A stretch of DNA of 64,000 nt from Marivita hallyeonensis (GTDB lineage Bacteria; Pseudomonadota; Alphaproteobacteria; Rhodobacterales; Rhodobacteraceae): contig NZ_FQXC01000001.1 in assembly GCF_900129875.1 (NCBI RefSeq), forward strand, positions 186,001 to 250,000, in the 5' to 3' direction. The first letter of the stretch is position 1. Each line of letters starts with the position of its first letter. Shown piece by piece: positions 7,505 through 17,374 of the stretch. The notes under the pieces are model-generated. The model was not told the DNA's origin, did not search any database, and saw nothing but the letters and a program-made list of their open reading frames with translations. The translations under genes were made by a program, and so were the position numbers.

Positions 7505-10096
7505 ATGTCGCGTTACGACCCTTCTGTCATTGAGCCGAAATGGCAGGCCGCCTGGGAAGAGCATCAGACGTTCCGCGCCGTGCGCAGCGACGACAAGCCG
7601 AAATACTACGTGCTTGAGATGTTTCCGTATCCGTCGGGCCGTATCCATATCGGCCATGTGCGCAATTACACGATGGGTGACGTGATCGCGCGGTACAAGC
7701 TGGCGACCGGGCACAACGTGCTGCACCCGATGGGGTTCGATGCGTTCGGTATGCCGGCAGAGAACGCGGCAATGGCGAGCGGTGGGCATCCGAAGGATTG
7801 GACGTATTCGAACATCGACACGATGGTCAGCCAGATGAAGCCGCTGGGCTTTGGCCTGGACTGGAGCCGGATGTTCGCAACGTGCGATCCTGAATATTAC
7901 GGGCAGCAGCAGGCGCTGTTTCTCGATTTTCTGGAGGCCGGGCTGGTCTACCGAAAGAACGCGGTGGTGAACTGGGATCCGGTCGATATGACCGTTCTGG
8001 CCAACGAGCAGGTCATCGACGGCAAGGGCTGGCGGTCGGGCGCGGAGGTTGAGCGGCGCGAGTTGACGCAGTGGTTCTTCAAGATCAGCGATATGTCCGA
8101 AGAGTTGCTGGACGCGCTCGACGGGCTGGATGACTGGCCTGCCAAGGTCAAGCTGATGCAGGCGAACTGGATCGGCAAATCGCGGGGCCTGCAGTTCGCG
8201 TTCTCAACGATTGATGCACCGGATGGGTTTGACCGGATCGAGGTCTATACGACGCGGCCCGATACCCTGCGCGGTGCGAGTTTTGTCGGGATTTCGCCCG
8301 ATCATCCGTTGGCGAAGCAGCTTGAGAAAGACAACGCGGATCTGGCGGCTTTCAACGCCGAATGCCGGAAGGGTGGGACCACGGAAGAGGCCTTGGAGAA
8401 GGCCGAGAAGAAAGGCTTCGACACCGGGCTGCGCGTGCGGCATCCATTTGATACGGCGTGGGAATTGCCAGTCTATGTCGCCAATTTCATCCTGATGGAT
8501 TACGGCACGGGCGCGATTTTCGGCTGTCCGGCGCATGACCAGCGTGACCTCGATTTCGCGCGCAAGTACGAGCTGCCGGTGATCAGCACCTATGTCCCTG
8601 CGATGGGCGAGGACGCGTTCATTCTGCCCGAAGACGGCGGACCGGCCTACGTGCCGCCCAAGACCGAAACGGTGCGCTACATCAACGGGTTCGCGGGTGA
8701 AGAAGCGCAGAGCGGAGAGGCTGCGATCGACGCCGCCATCGACTTCTGTGAGGCCAACGGTGTGGGTCACGGTGTGACGAAGTTCCGCCTGCGGGATTGG
8801 GGGCTGTCGCGCCAGCGCTACTGGGGTTGCCCGATCCCGGTGGTGCACTGCGACGCCTGCGGTGTGGTGCCCGAGAAGAAAGAGAACCTGCCGATTGCGC
8901 TGCCCTATGACGAGGATGGCACGGCGATTGATTTCTCGGTTCCGGGTAACCCGCTGGACCGCCATCCATCGTGGCGCAATTGCCCATGCCCTTCATGCGG
9001 GCAGCCTGCAAAGCGCGAGACGGATACGATGGACACTTTTGTCGACTCGTCCTGGTATTTTGCGCGGTTTACCGCACCACGCGCCGAGACGCCGACGGAT
9101 ATGACCGAGGCCGCATACTGGATGAATGTCGACCAGTATATCGGTGGGATCGAGCACGCGATTTTGCACCTGCTCTATTCCCGCTTCTTCGCACGGGCGA
9201 TGCACATCACAGGGCATTTGCCGGAGAAGTGCAAAGAGCCGTTCGATGCGCTGTTCACGCAAGGGATGGTGACGCATGCGATTTACAAGACGACCGGAAC
9301 GGACGGTCGTCCTGTGTATCACTACCCGGAGAACGTCGAACTGCGGGACGGCAAGGGGTTCCTGAAAGACGGGACCGAGGTCGAGATCATTCCGTCGGCC
9401 AAGATGTCGAAGTCCAAGAACAACGTGGTCGATCCTGTCGCGATCATTCAGCAATACGGTGCCGACACTGCGCGGTGGTTTGTGCTGTCGGATTCGCCGC
9501 CAGAACGGGACGTGGAATGGACTGCGTCCGGGGCCGAAGCGGCGGCGAAGCATCTGGGTCGGGTTTGGAGCCTGTGTGACCGGATTGGCGCGATGGCCGA
9601 GGGTGATGGCGACGCCACAGCCGATGAGGATCTGCTGCGAGAGATGCACAAGGCGATCCGGGATGTGACCAATGGGGTGGAAAGCTTTGGCTTTAACGCC
9701 TCCATCGCCAAGCTTTATGCGTTCACCAATACGCTGTCGAAGTCGAAGGCCTCAAAGCCTGTGATGCGGCAGGCGGTGATGACGCTGGCGCAGTTGATGT
9801 CACCGATGACGCCGCATTTGGCCGAGGATATCTGGGCGCACCAAGGTGGCGAAGGCCTGATTGCCAATGCACCTTGGCCCGTCGCGGATGAAACGATGCT
9901 GGTCGAGGACACCGTCACGCTGCCCATTCAGGTGAACGGCAAGCGGCGGGACGAGATCACCGTGGCGAAAGACCTGCCCAAGGACGAGGTTGAAAAGCTG
10001 GCGCTGGCGACCGAAGGTGTGGTGCGCGCCCTTGATGGTGCCGCCCCCAAGAAGGTGATCGTGGTGCCCGGTCGAATCGTGAATGTGGTTGCATAG
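7505..10096 (+). CDS. leuS: Leucyl-tRNA synthetase
   Basis: The 863-residue class I synthetase charges tRNA-Leu. The HIGH signature is at 48-51 ([11 protein letters not shown]), and KMSKS is at 633-637. Between them are the CP1 editing domain ([27 protein letters not shown]) and a zinc-like CxxC segment around [14 protein letters not shown]. The C-terminal anticodon-binding region ends normally. The start ATG 7505 has AGGA 9 bases upstream and gives the usual N-terminus [14 protein letters not shown]; an in-frame extension to 7379 does not belong. It overlaps lptE by 14 bases, so leuS-lptE-holA form one operon. Confidence 0.98.
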   Translation: MSRYDPSVIEPKWQAAWEEHQTFRAVRSDDKPKYYVLEMFPYPSGRIHIGHVRNYTMGDVIARYKLATGHNVLHPMGFDAFGMPAENAAMASGGHPKDWTYSNIDTMVSQMKPLGFGLDWSRMFATCDPEYYGQQQALFLDFLEAGLVYRKNAVVNWDPVDMTVLANEQVIDGKGWRSGAEVERRELTQWFFKISDMSEELLDALDGLDDWPAKVKLMQANWIGKSRGLQFAFSTIDAPDGFDRIEVYTTRPDTLRGASFVGISPDHPLAKQLEKDNADLAAFNAECRKGGTTEEALEKAEKKGFDTGLRVRHPFDTAWELPVYVANFILMDYGTGAIFGCPAHDQRDLDFARKYELPVISTYVPAMGEDAFILPEDGGPAYVPPKTETVRYINGFAGEEAQSGEAAIDAAIDFCEANGVGHGVTKFRLRDWGLSRQRYWGCPIPVVHCDACGVVPEKKENLPIALPYDEDGTAIDFSVPGNPLDRHPSWRNCPCPSCGQPAKRETDTMDTFVDSSWYFARFTAPRAETPTDMTEAAYWMNVDQYIGGIEHAILHLLYSRFFARAMHITGHLPEKCKEPFDALFTQGMVTHAIYKTTGTDGRPVYHYPENVELRDGKGFLKDGTEVEIIPSAKMSKSKNNVVDPVAIIQQYGADTARWFVLSDSPPERDVEWTASGAEAAAKHLGRVWSLCDRIGAMAEGDGDATADEDLLREMHKAIRDVTNGVESFGFNASIAKLYAFTNTLSKSKASKPVMRQAVMTLAQLMSPMTPHLAEDIWAHQGGEGLIANAPWPVADETMLVEDTVTLPIQVNGKRRDEITVAKDLPKDEVEKLALATEGVVRALDGAAPKKVIVVPGRIVNVVA

Positions 10097-10577
10097 ACGC
10101 AAGGCGCTCATCGCGCTTTCGGCGCTTTTCGCAGGTGCCGCCTGCGGGTTTTCCCCGGTGTACGGACCGCAAGGTTCAGCATCGGTGTTGCAGGACAACC
10201 TGCGGGTCGAAGCCCCCAATCGCCGTGACGGGTTTGTCCTGTCGCAACGTTTGGAAGAGCGTTTCGGACGCAACGATGCCGGGCGCTACGTGTTGAATGT
10301 GACATCCGAGATCCGGCGGCAGGGACTTGCGACGTCGGTCGAGGGCACGACGAACCGGTTCAGGTTGACCGGACTGGCAAGCTATTCCTTGCGCGATACA
10401 CAGACGGACGAGGTGGTGCGCCGGGGACGGGTGGAAAACTTCACCGGGTTTTCGGCGACCGGGTCGACGGTGGCGACACTCGCGGCGGAACGGGACGCCA
10501 CGGCGCGGCTGATGGTGATCCTCGCGGATGAGATCGTGGACCGGCTGATCCTTGCGTCCGAGGGGCTCGCGCCGTGA
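10083..10577 (+). CDS. lptE: LPS-assembly lipoprotein LptE
   Basis: The 164-residue protein has a lipoprotein signal with lipobox FAGAACG (Cys21). The mature region ([10 protein letters not shown], then [11 protein letters not shown], an [14 protein letters not shown] strand and a helix with [21 protein letters not shown]) fits LptE, which plugs LptD and helps deliver LPS to the outer leaflet. LptE proteins are poorly conserved, so the call rests on size, lipobox, helix pattern and the leuS-lptE-holA order found in many proteobacteria. The start lies within the leuS 3' end and its stop overlaps holA by 4 bases. Confidence 0.87.
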   Translation: MWLHRRKALIALSALFAGAACGFSPVYGPQGSASVLQDNLRVEAPNRRDGFVLSQRLEERFGRNDAGRYVLNVTSEIRRQGLATSVEGTTNRFRLTGLASYSLRDTQTDEVVRRGRVENFTGFSATGSTVATLAAERDATARLMVILADEIVDRLILASEGLAP

Positions 10578-11599
10578 AGCTGCCCCCGCGCGAGGCGGCG
10601 GGGTATTTTGCCCGGCCTGACCCGGAGAAGACGGGCATCCTGATCTATGGTGAAGACGCGATGCGGGTTGCGCTGAAGCGGCAGGAATTGATTGCGGCGC
10701 TGATCGGCCCTGAAGGCGAAGGCGAGATGCGCCTGACGCGTATTCCAGCGGCGGAGTTGCGCAAGGAACCAGCGCTTCTGGGTGATGCGATCAAGGCGGT
10801 GGGGTTCTTTCCCGGACCACGCGTGGCCTTTGTCGAAGACGCCAACGACACCGTTGCAAAGATCGTGTCGGGTGCGGTCGAGGATTGGCAGCCGGGGGAT
10901 GCTCAGATCGTGGTGACAGCGGGGCAGCTTCCGGCAAAGTCGCAGTTGCGAAAGCTGTTCGAGGGGCACCCCAATGCCTATGCGGCGGCGCTTTACAACG
11001 ACCCGCCAAGCCGGGCGGAGATCGAGGCGGAACTGACGCGCGCCGGTCTGGCGCGGCCGGACGGCGCGGCGATGGAGATGCTGACCTCTTTGTCGCGCGA
11101 CCTGGATCCCGGGGATTTTCGTCAGACGTTGGAGAAGATCGCGCTCTACAAGCTGGGCGATGAGGGGGCGTTGTCCCCCGAGGAGGTCACGCTCTGCGCG
11201 CCGGGATCGACTGAGGCGGATATGGACGACGTGCTGAACATCGTGGCCGAAGGGCGCACCGGAGAGATTGGCCCGGTGATGTCACGCCTTGGCGCGCAGG
11301 GGACGGCGGCGGTGACGCTTCTTATCATGGCGACCCGGCATTTCCGGGCGCTGCACGCGGCGGCGTCCGATCCGGGCGGGGTTGCGCAGGGCATGGGGCG
11401 GCTCAGGCCGCCTGTCTTCGGACCGCGCCGGGACCGGATGGCGCGACAGGCGTCGGGCTGGGGCATGCACCGGTTGGAGCAGGCGTTGCAGATGCTGTTG
11501 GAAACAGACTTGTCGCTGCGCTCCGCAGGGCAACACGGGCCGGCCTTTGCGATTGTGGAACGGGCGTTTATCCGGCTGGCGATGCTGGGGCGCAAATAG
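10574..11599 (+). CDS. holA: DNA polymerase III subunit delta
   Basis: The 341-residue protein matches HolA, the clamp-loader subunit that opens the beta clamp. It shows the GILIYGEDAMRVALKRQELI opening, the FPGPRVAFVEDAND strand, the SQLRKLFEG and YNDPPSRAEIEAEL segments, and the C-terminal helical domain (LLIMATRHFRALHAAA and the FVERAFIRLAMLG-like end). It begins with GTG at 10574, and GTGA overlaps the lptE stop by 4 bases, so translation is coupled. The start fits family length. A 7-bp hairpin follows before the next gene. Confidence 0.93.
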   Translation: MKLPPREAAGYFARPDPEKTGILIYGEDAMRVALKRQELIAALIGPEGEGEMRLTRIPAAELRKEPALLGDAIKAVGFFPGPRVAFVEDANDTVAKIVSGAVEDWQPGDAQIVVTAGQLPAKSQLRKLFEGHPNAYAAALYNDPPSRAEIEAELTRAGLARPDGAAMEMLTSLSRDLDPGDFRQTLEKIALYKLGDEGALSPEEVTLCAPGSTEADMDDVLNIVAEGRTGEIGPVMSRLGAQGTAAVTLLIMATRHFRALHAAASDPGGVAQGMGRLRPPVFGPRRDRMARQASGWGMHRLEQALQMLLETDLSLRSAGQHGPAFAIVERAFIRLAMLGRK

Positions 11600-11605
11600 C
11601 GACGT

Positions 11606-11623
11606 GCCGGGCGGACGCCCGGC
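11606..11623 (+). other. GC-rich stem-loop after holA
   Basis: GCCGGGC (11606-11612) pairs with GCCCGGC (11617-11623) around a 4-base loop in the 39-base gap between holA and the GST gene. There is no T-tract, so it may only attenuate or stabilise the transcript. Confidence 0.45.
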
Positions 11624-11638
11624 CAACGAGGGGCGGAC

Positions 11639-12223
11639 ATGTACAAATTGGTTGGGAACAGGGCGACACGGGCGTTTCGGCCTTTGTGGATGTTAGAGGA
11701 GCTGGGCGTGCCGTATGAGCACGTGGCGGCCGCACCGCGTTCGGACGAGGTGCGGGCGTTCAGTCCGTTGGGCAAGGTGCCGGTTCTGGTCGATGGTGAT
11801 GCGGTGATCCCCGACTCGATGGCAATCCTGACCTACCTGGCCGACAAGCACGCGGCGTTCACGTATCCGGCCGGGACGTTGGAGCGCGCGCGGCAGGATG
11901 CCTGGACCTTTCGGCTCCTCGACGAGGTGGACGCGCTCTTGTGGACTGCCGCGCGGCACAGTTTCATCCTGCCCGAAGACCAGCGCGTGCCGGAGGTGAA
12001 GGACAGCCTGAAAGCGGAGTTTGGTCGCAACCTTCATCGGATCGCAGGCGAGATGGCGTCAGAGTGTTTGCTGGGCGATGACCCTACGGTTCCGGATTTT
12101 CTGTTGGCGCATTGCTTGGGTTGGGCGCGAAACGCGAAATTTCCCGACGCGCCCGAGGTTCTGGTGGATTACCTGCGGCGACTTCGCGAGCGGCCCGCGT
12201 TTCAGCGCGCGGCGGCACTCTAA
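11639..12223 (+). CDS. Glutathione S-transferase family protein
   Basis: The 194-residue protein has an N-terminal thioredoxin-like domain (YKLVGNRATRAFRPLWMLEELGVPYEH) and the FSPLGKVPVLVDGD loop whose cis-Pro and following VIPDSMAILTYLAD contact glutathione. A C-terminal all-helical domain follows (ARQDAWTFRLLDEVDALLW). Size and pattern fit cytosolic GSTs; the substrate is unknown. The ATG at 11639 has GAGGGGCG just upstream. It is short for the family (about 200-230), mostly in the C-terminal helices. Confidence 0.9.
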   Translation: MYKLVGNRATRAFRPLWMLEELGVPYEHVAAAPRSDEVRAFSPLGKVPVLVDGDAVIPDSMAILTYLADKHAAFTYPAGTLERARQDAWTFRLLDEVDALLWTAARHSFILPEDQRVPEVKDSLKAEFGRNLHRIAGEMASECLLGDDPTVPDFLLAHCLGWARNAKFPDAPEVLVDYLRRLRERPAFQRAAAL

Positions 12224-12375
12224 GGAATTTGCGTTTGACCGCGCCTGCGCCCCGCGGGCAACAAAGGGTCGGATCGGAAACGCTGTTCGACGCAAATCCG
12301 GCATGAGGTGTCGGGATTGTCGATCCACATGCAGGCTCAAATGCGATTAGACTGCCCGCGACACGGGAGGTCGCG

Positions 12376-15144
12376 ATGGCAGATTTGATCCGCTTTACAC
12401 TGGACGGCGAAGAGGTCGAAGCCCGCGCTGGCGAGACGATCTGGGAGGTCGCCAATGGGCGTGGCCTCGTGATCCCGCATCTCTGTCACAAGCCCGCGCC
12501 GGGGTATCGGCCGGACGGCAATTGTCGCGCCTGCATGGTGGAAGTTGATGGCGAGCGGACCCTTGTGGCGTCCTGCATTCGCGAACCTGTCGATGGCATG
12601 GTGGTGACGACCAACTCCGCCCGCGCCACATCCGCGCGCAAGATGGTGGTTGAGATGCTTTTGGCCGACCAGCCGGAACGTGAGGCCGCGCATGACCGGT
12701 CGTCGCACCTTTGGGACATGGCCGAGGCGAATGGCGTGACCGAAAGCCGCTTGCCGACATTGGAGGCGGAACGCATTCCGCTGCTCGATGACAGCCATGT
12801 TGCGATGCGGGTCAATCTGGATGCCTGCATCCAGTGTGGTCTGTGCGTGCGCGCCTGCCGTGAGGTGCAGGTCAATGACGTGATCGGCATGGCAGGGCGC
12901 GGGCATGATGCCTACCCGGTGTTCGATTTCGATGACCCGATGGGCGCTTCGACCTGTGTGGCCTGTGGTGAATGCGTGCAGGCCTGCCCGACCGGGGCCT
13001 TGATGCCCGCGACGGTGGTCGATGCCGCGCAGGTGGGCGACAGCAGGGACTATGATCGCGAGGTCGAAAGCGTCTGTCCGTTCTGCGGTGTCGGTTGTCA
13101 GGTCTCGCTCAAGGTCAAGGACAACAAGGTTGTTTATGTCGAGGGGATCAACGGGCCTGCAAACGAGGGGCGATTGTGCGTCAAGGGGCGGTTCGGGTTC
13201 GACTACATCCACCATGATCACCGTCTGACCAAACCTTTGATCCGGCGCGAGGATGCGCCTGCGAAGGGGTTAAACGTGGACCCGGACAACTGGCAAGAGG
13301 TGTTCCGCGAGGCGTCGTGGGACGAGGCGCTGGACTTTGCAGCGAACGGCCTGAAGGGCCGGGGGCGCGAGGTTGCCGGGTTTGGCTCTGCCAAGTGCAC
13401 GAACGAAGAGGCATATCTGTTCCAGAAATTCATCCGGCAGGGCTTTGGCCACAACAACGTCGATCATTGCACACGGCTGTGCCATGCGTCCTCGGTTGCG
13501 GCGCTGTTGGAAAACGTCGGATCAGGTGCTGTCACCGCGACCTTCAACGAGATCGAGAATGCCGATGTGGCCATCGTGATCGGGGCGAACCCGGTGGAGA
13601 ACCACCCCGTGGCCGCGACCTATTTCAAGCAGTTCGCGAAACGCGGCGGCAAGCTCATCGTGATGGATCCGCGCGGGCAGGCGCTGAAGCGGCATGCGAC
13701 GCATATGCTGCAGTTCCGTCCGGGGGCGGACGTGTCGATGCTCAACGCGATCATGCATGTGATTGTCGAGGAAGGGCTCTACGACCAGCAGTATATCGAA
13801 GGCTACACCGAGAATTGGGACGCCGAAAAAGCGCATCTCGCAGACTACGCGCCTGAGCGGATGGCCGAGATCTGCGGCATCGACGCCGAGACGCTGCGCG
13901 CGGTGGCACGGGACTTCGCGACGGCGAAAGCGGGGATGATCTTTTGGGGCATGGGCGTGTCTCAGCACATCCACGGGACGGACAATTCGCGCTGTTTGAT
14001 CTCGCTGGCGCTGATGTGCGGTCATGTCGGGCGTCCGGGGACGGGTTTGCACCCTCTACGCGGGCAGAACAACGTGCAGGGGGCGTCTGACGCGGGGCTG
14101 ATCCCGATGTTCCTGCCGGATTACCAGTCGGTCATGGATGACGGCGTGCGGTCGGCCTTTACCGAGGTCTGGGGATCGGGGGACTTTTCGAATGAGAAAG
14201 GTCTGACGGTCACCGAGATCATGGATGCCGTGCATACGGGTGACATCAAGGCGATGTACGTGCTGGGAGAAAACCCGGCCATGTCGGACCCGGATGTCGA
14301 ACATGCGCGGGACGCTTTGGCAAAGCTGGACCATCTGGTGGTGCAAGACATCTTCCTGACGGAAACGGCGAATTATGCGGATGTGATTCTGCCCGCTTCG
14401 GCCTTTGCTGAAAAGTCGGGAACGGTGACCAACACCAACCGGCAGGTGCAGATGGGTCGGCCAGCGGTGACGCCTCCCGGCGAGGCGCGCGAGGATTGGG
14501 CGATCACGACAGAGCTCGCGCGGCGCTGCGGGATGGCATGGGACTACAAGAGCCCGGCGGACGTGTTTGCCGAGATGAAGCGGAATATGCGGTCTTTGGA
14601 GAATATCACCTGGGATCGGTTGGATCGTGAAAACGCCGTGACCTACCCGTCGCTGTCGCCAGAGGATCCGGGTCAGGCCATCGTGTTCGGCGACGGCTTC
14701 CCGCGCCCAGAGGGCCGCGCGCGGTTTACGCCCGCCTCGGTGATCGCACCCGATGATGTGCCGGACGCGGAGTATCCGATGATCCTGACCACCGGGCGTC
14801 AGTTGGAGCATTGGCACACGGGTTCGATGACGCGCCGGTCCGCTGTTCTGGACGCGGTGGAGCCGGAGGCGAATTGTTCGCTGCATCCTTCGACCTTGCG
14901 CCAGCTGGGCGTGGATCCTGGCGGGCACGTCAGGCTGACCACGAAGCGGGGTTCGGTGGTTGTCATGGCCCGGGCGGACCGGGCGGTGGCGCCGGATATG
15001 GTTTTCTTGCCCTTCGCCTATGTCGAGGCGGCGGCGAATATCCTGACCAACTCGGCCCTCGATCCTTACGGGAAAATCCCCGAGTTCAAATTCTCGGCGG
15101 TGCGGGTCGAGAAAGCGGAAAGTGGCGCGCTGGCCGCCGAGTAG
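12376..15144 (+). CDS. Formate dehydrogenase catalytic subunit (FdsA/FdhF-like)
   Basis: The 922-residue molybdo/tungsto-pterin oxidoreductase has a NuoG-like N-terminus: a 2Fe-2S domain with Cys37, 50, 53 and 67, a His-rich/Cys segment, and a two-cluster ferredoxin domain (CIQCGLCVRAC and CVACGECVQACP). The catalytic half opens with CPFCGVGC and continues with the metal-ligand Cys369 in HCTRLCHAS, encoded by TGC rather than the selenocysteine TGA. It ends in an MGD-binding domain with TGRQLEHWHTGSMTRRS. It probably oxidises formate to CO2 with NAD-linked partners. No fdsB, fdsG, fdsC or fdsD is adjacent. A GGGAGG site precedes the ATG. Confidence 0.85.
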   Translation: MADLIRFTLDGEEVEARAGETIWEVANGRGLVIPHLCHKPAPGYRPDGNCRACMVEVDGERTLVASCIREPVDGMVVTTNSARATSARKMVVEMLLADQPEREAAHDRSSHLWDMAEANGVTESRLPTLEAERIPLLDDSHVAMRVNLDACIQCGLCVRACREVQVNDVIGMAGRGHDAYPVFDFDDPMGASTCVACGECVQACPTGALMPATVVDAAQVGDSRDYDREVESVCPFCGVGCQVSLKVKDNKVVYVEGINGPANEGRLCVKGRFGFDYIHHDHRLTKPLIRREDAPAKGLNVDPDNWQEVFREASWDEALDFAANGLKGRGREVAGFGSAKCTNEEAYLFQKFIRQGFGHNNVDHCTRLCHASSVAALLENVGSGAVTATFNEIENADVAIVIGANPVENHPVAATYFKQFAKRGGKLIVMDPRGQALKRHATHMLQFRPGADVSMLNAIMHVIVEEGLYDQQYIEGYTENWDAEKAHLADYAPERMAEICGIDAETLRAVARDFATAKAGMIFWGMGVSQHIHGTDNSRCLISLALMCGHVGRPGTGLHPLRGQNNVQGASDAGLIPMFLPDYQSVMDDGVRSAFTEVWGSGDFSNEKGLTVTEIMDAVHTGDIKAMYVLGENPAMSDPDVEHARDALAKLDHLVVQDIFLTETANYADVILPASAFAEKSGTVTNTNRQVQMGRPAVTPPGEAREDWAITTELARRCGMAWDYKSPADVFAEMKRNMRSLENITWDRLDRENAVTYPSLSPEDPGQAIVFGDGFPRPEGRARFTPASVIAPDDVPDAEYPMILTTGRQLEHWHTGSMTRRSAVLDAVEPEANCSLHPSTLRQLGVDPGGHVRLTTKRGSVVVMARADRAVAPDMVFLPFAYVEAAANILTNSALDPYGKIPEFKFSAVRVEKAESGALAAE

Positions 15145-15256
15145 CGGAGCGCTGGCGCGCGCCTGATGTCTCGGCGTCGGGCTTGCGCCCTTTGGCCTCG
15201 GGCCGGTTGGCACCGTGATGCATCAGAGTGCGCTGCGCCTGTTGCGCTGGTGTGCT

Positions 15257-15280
15257 GGCATATTTGGAAAAAGAAGAAGC
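15257..15280. repeat. Intergenic A/T-rich motif, copy 2 of 3
   Basis: GGCATATTTGGAAAAAGAAG followed by AAGC resembles the copies at 632 and 26897. It lies just upstream of the ribosome site of the M20 hydrolase gene. Confidence 0.4.
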
Positions 15281-15290
15281 GAGGGGCTTC

Positions 15291-16490
15291 ATGCTGCCGA
15301 TCCAACCCGAGCGCTTTCTGGCGGACCTGCACAGGTTGCGCGCGTTTGGGGCGTCCTGTGTGGGAAAGGGCGTGGTGCGGCCAGCCTATTCGGAGGCGGA
15401 TATTGCGGCGCGTGCATGGTTGGCCGAGCGGATCAGGGAGGCCGGGTTGGACGTGCATGTCGATCCGATCGGATCGGTCTTTGGGTTGGCAGAGGGGCGA
15501 TCCCTGTTGTTGGGATCGCATACGGACAGTCAGCCCGAAGGTGGGTGGCTCGATGGCGCTTTGGGTGTGATCGCCGGGCTGGAGATTGCGCGCGCGGCTG
15601 CGGCGGCGGGTGGGCCGCCCGTGTCCGTCGTGTCGTTTCAGGATGAAGAGGGCCGGTTTGGAGTGACGACCGGATCGGCCGTGTGGTCGGGCGGGATCGG
15701 TCTGGCCGAAGCGGATGCGCTGAAGGACCGCGATGGGGTGACGTTTGGCGCGGCGCGGGCCGGGATGCAGGGACGCGCGGCTGATTTCGTCGATCCGGCG
15801 CGGTTCAGCGGGTTCCTGGAGATGCACATCGAGCAGGGGCCGGTGCTTGATCGGGCGGATGAGGCGATTGGCGTGGTCGGTGCGATTGTCGGCATTCGCG
15901 ACATGAAGATCACCTTCGAAGGGGAGCAGAATCACGCGGGCACCACGCCGATGCAGGGGCGGCGCGATGCGTTCCAGGCGTTGGCGCGGTTCAACGGGAT
16001 GTTGGCCGAGCGGTTCGCCAATGTGGTCACGCCGCGCACGGTCTGGACGATCGGACATGTGGCGCTGCATCCGAATGCGTCGTCCATTGTTCCCGGCAGG
16101 GTGACGTTTTCGATGCAGTGGAGGGATGGCGATGCGGATCGGCTATCACGGATGGAGGCAATCATCCGAGAGACGGCTGGGGAGGTCGCGGCGTCCGGTG
16201 GGTTTGATCTGAGCTTTGGGCCGTTGCTCGGGCTGGAGCCTGTGGAGATGGATGCGCGGCTGCGTGGGGCGCTGGAAGAAGCGGCTGAGGCGCAGGTGCC
16301 GGGGCGCTGGCGCGTGATGCCGTCTGGCGCGCTGCATGATGCGACGAATGTGTCGCGGTTGATGCCTGTCGCGATGCTGTTCGTGCCGTCAATCGGTGGC
16401 ATCAGCCATGCGTTCGGCGAGGACACGGACGAGGCCGATCTGGTGACGGGCTTGCGCGTGCTGGCGCGGGCGGTGCAAGCTTTGGGGTGA
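15291..16490 (+). CDS. M20 amidohydrolase (allantoate amidohydrolase / N-carbamoyl-amino-acid hydrolase)
   Basis: The 399-residue binuclear-zinc M20 enzyme cleaves carbamoyl-amide bonds. Metal ligands lie in [18 protein letters not shown] (His, Asp), in DEEGRFG (Glu), in HIEQG (His) and in the C-terminal [22 protein letters not shown] segment (His). The substrate contact loop is [15 protein letters not shown]. These fit the hydantoinase/carbamoylase family, with allantoate, ureidopropionate or N-carbamoyl-amino acids as alternatives. The start ATG 15291 has GAGGGG upstream; an in-frame extension to 15228 is not supported. Distance from the formate dehydrogenase gene is 146 bases. Confidence 0.87.
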   Translation: MLPIQPERFLADLHRLRAFGASCVGKGVVRPAYSEADIAARAWLAERIREAGLDVHVDPIGSVFGLAEGRSLLLGSHTDSQPEGGWLDGALGVIAGLEIARAAAAAGGPPVSVVSFQDEEGRFGVTTGSAVWSGGIGLAEADALKDRDGVTFGAARAGMQGRAADFVDPARFSGFLEMHIEQGPVLDRADEAIGVVGAIVGIRDMKITFEGEQNHAGTTPMQGRRDAFQALARFNGMLAERFANVVTPRTVWTIGHVALHPNASSIVPGRVTFSMQWRDGDADRLSRMEAIIRETAGEVAASGGFDLSFGPLLGLEPVEMDARLRGALEEAAEAQVPGRWRVMPSGALHDATNVSRLMPVAMLFVPSIGGISHAFGEDTDEADLVTGLRVLARAVQALG

Positions 16491-16514
16491 CCACGGCAAG
16501 AGGAGGCCAGTGCG

Positions 16515-16676
16515 ATGGATGTTACGGCAATGGTGTTTTACGCGCTGATCTGTGGCGCATTGAGCTTTGCGGGTCCGCGCCTTGGCGCGCCGTTTGTGCG
16601 GTTCGGCATCGGGGCCGTGGTGGGGATCATCGCGGCGGCGGTCTTGCCCTCGGTTCGTGTGGTGGTGGGCGGTTAA
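16515..16676 (+). CDS. Small membrane protein (53 residues)
   Basis: The gene encodes MDVTAMVFYALICGALSFAG and a second hydrophobic stretch near the C-terminus (FGIGAVVGIIAAAVLPS), so two membrane helices with a short loop are expected. A strong AGAGGAGG ribosome site lies 8 bases before the ATG, 24 bases after the M20 gene stop, which supports real translation in that operon. Its stop overlaps that of the convergent response regulator by 4 bases. No family was recognised. Confidence 0.65.
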   Translation: MDVTAMVFYALICGALSFAGPRLGAPFVRFGIGAVVGIIAAAVLPSVRVVVGG

Positions 16677-17374
16677 GCCCAGGTCACGTCGCCCAGAAAG
16701 ATGTAACCCGCGCCGTAGATCGTTTTGATCAGTCTTGGGTTTTTCGGGTCCTCGCGCAGTTTGGTGCGCAGGCGCGAGATGCGGACGTCCATCGCGCGGT
16801 CGAAGCTGTCGCCAGCCGCACCGCCGAGCGTGTCCTGCATGTAGTCGCGGGTGATCAGGCGGTTGGGGCTTTCCAGGAAAAGGCGCAGAACTTCGCCCTC
16901 GGCATGGGAAAAGGGCGTTTCTGTGCCCTCTGCATCTTCCAGCGAATACCGGTCGAAATGCGCTGTCCACCCGTTGAACTTTGCGGTCTGGCCGGTTGGG
17001 GTGGGGGTTGCGCGGGTGCGCAGACGGGCGCGGACGCGGGCCACGACCTCGGCCGGGTCGAAGGGTTTGATGATGTAGTCGTCAGCGCCCAACTCCAGAC
17101 CGGTGATCTTGTCCTGCACCTGCGCGCGTCCCGAGATGATGATGACGGTGGCACCCTGTTCGAGGGCGAGGCGGTGTACGAGGCTGAGGCCGTCGCGGTC
17201 GGGCAGGCCAAGGTCGACAAGGCAGACATCAGGTGTCGTGCGGCGCAGCGCCTGTTCGAATTCTGTCGCGCGGGCGAAGGTTTTTGTCTCGTAGCCGGCG
17301 TCCTGCAGCGCCTCGGAGAGCATCGAGCGGATCGCGGGTTCGTCGTCGAGGATGGTGATCAACGGTTTGTTCAT
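16673..17374 (-). CDS. OmpR/PhoB-family response regulator
   Basis: The 233-residue protein has a receiver domain (about 5-115) with acid pocket Asp10-Asp11, phospho-acceptor Asp54 in CLVDLGLP, Lys103 in IIKPFD and Ser81 in IIISGRA. A winged-helix DNA-binding domain follows (about 140-230), with RLITRDYMQDTLGG, the RAMDVRISRLRTKLRED recognition region and the KTIYGAGYIF wing. It is the last gene of a three-gene unit; its start overlaps the kinase stop by 4 bases (ATGA). The kinase upstream is the obvious partner. Target genes are not visible. Confidence 0.95.
   Translation of the reverse strand: MNKPLITILDDEPAIRSMLSEALQDAGYETKTFARATEFEQALRRTTPDVCLVDLGLPDRDGLSLVHRLALEQGATVIIISGRAQVQDKITGLELGADDYIIKPFDPAEVVARVRARLRTRATPTPTGQTAKFNGWTAHFDRYSLEDAEGTETPFSHAEGEVLRLFLESPNRLITRDYMQDTLGGAAGDSFDRAMDVRISRLRTKLREDPKNPRLIKTIYGAGYIFLGDVTWA

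Noticed and set aside
13468-13482. A possible selenocysteine codon in the formate dehydrogenase active site.
   Set aside because: The codon at the active-site position is TGC (Cys369), not TGA, so no selenocysteine system is implied.
14056-15213. A 385-residue minus-strand frame across the formate dehydrogenase gene.
   Set aside because: It is Arg/His-rich and antisense to a certain gene, with no ribosome site or family.
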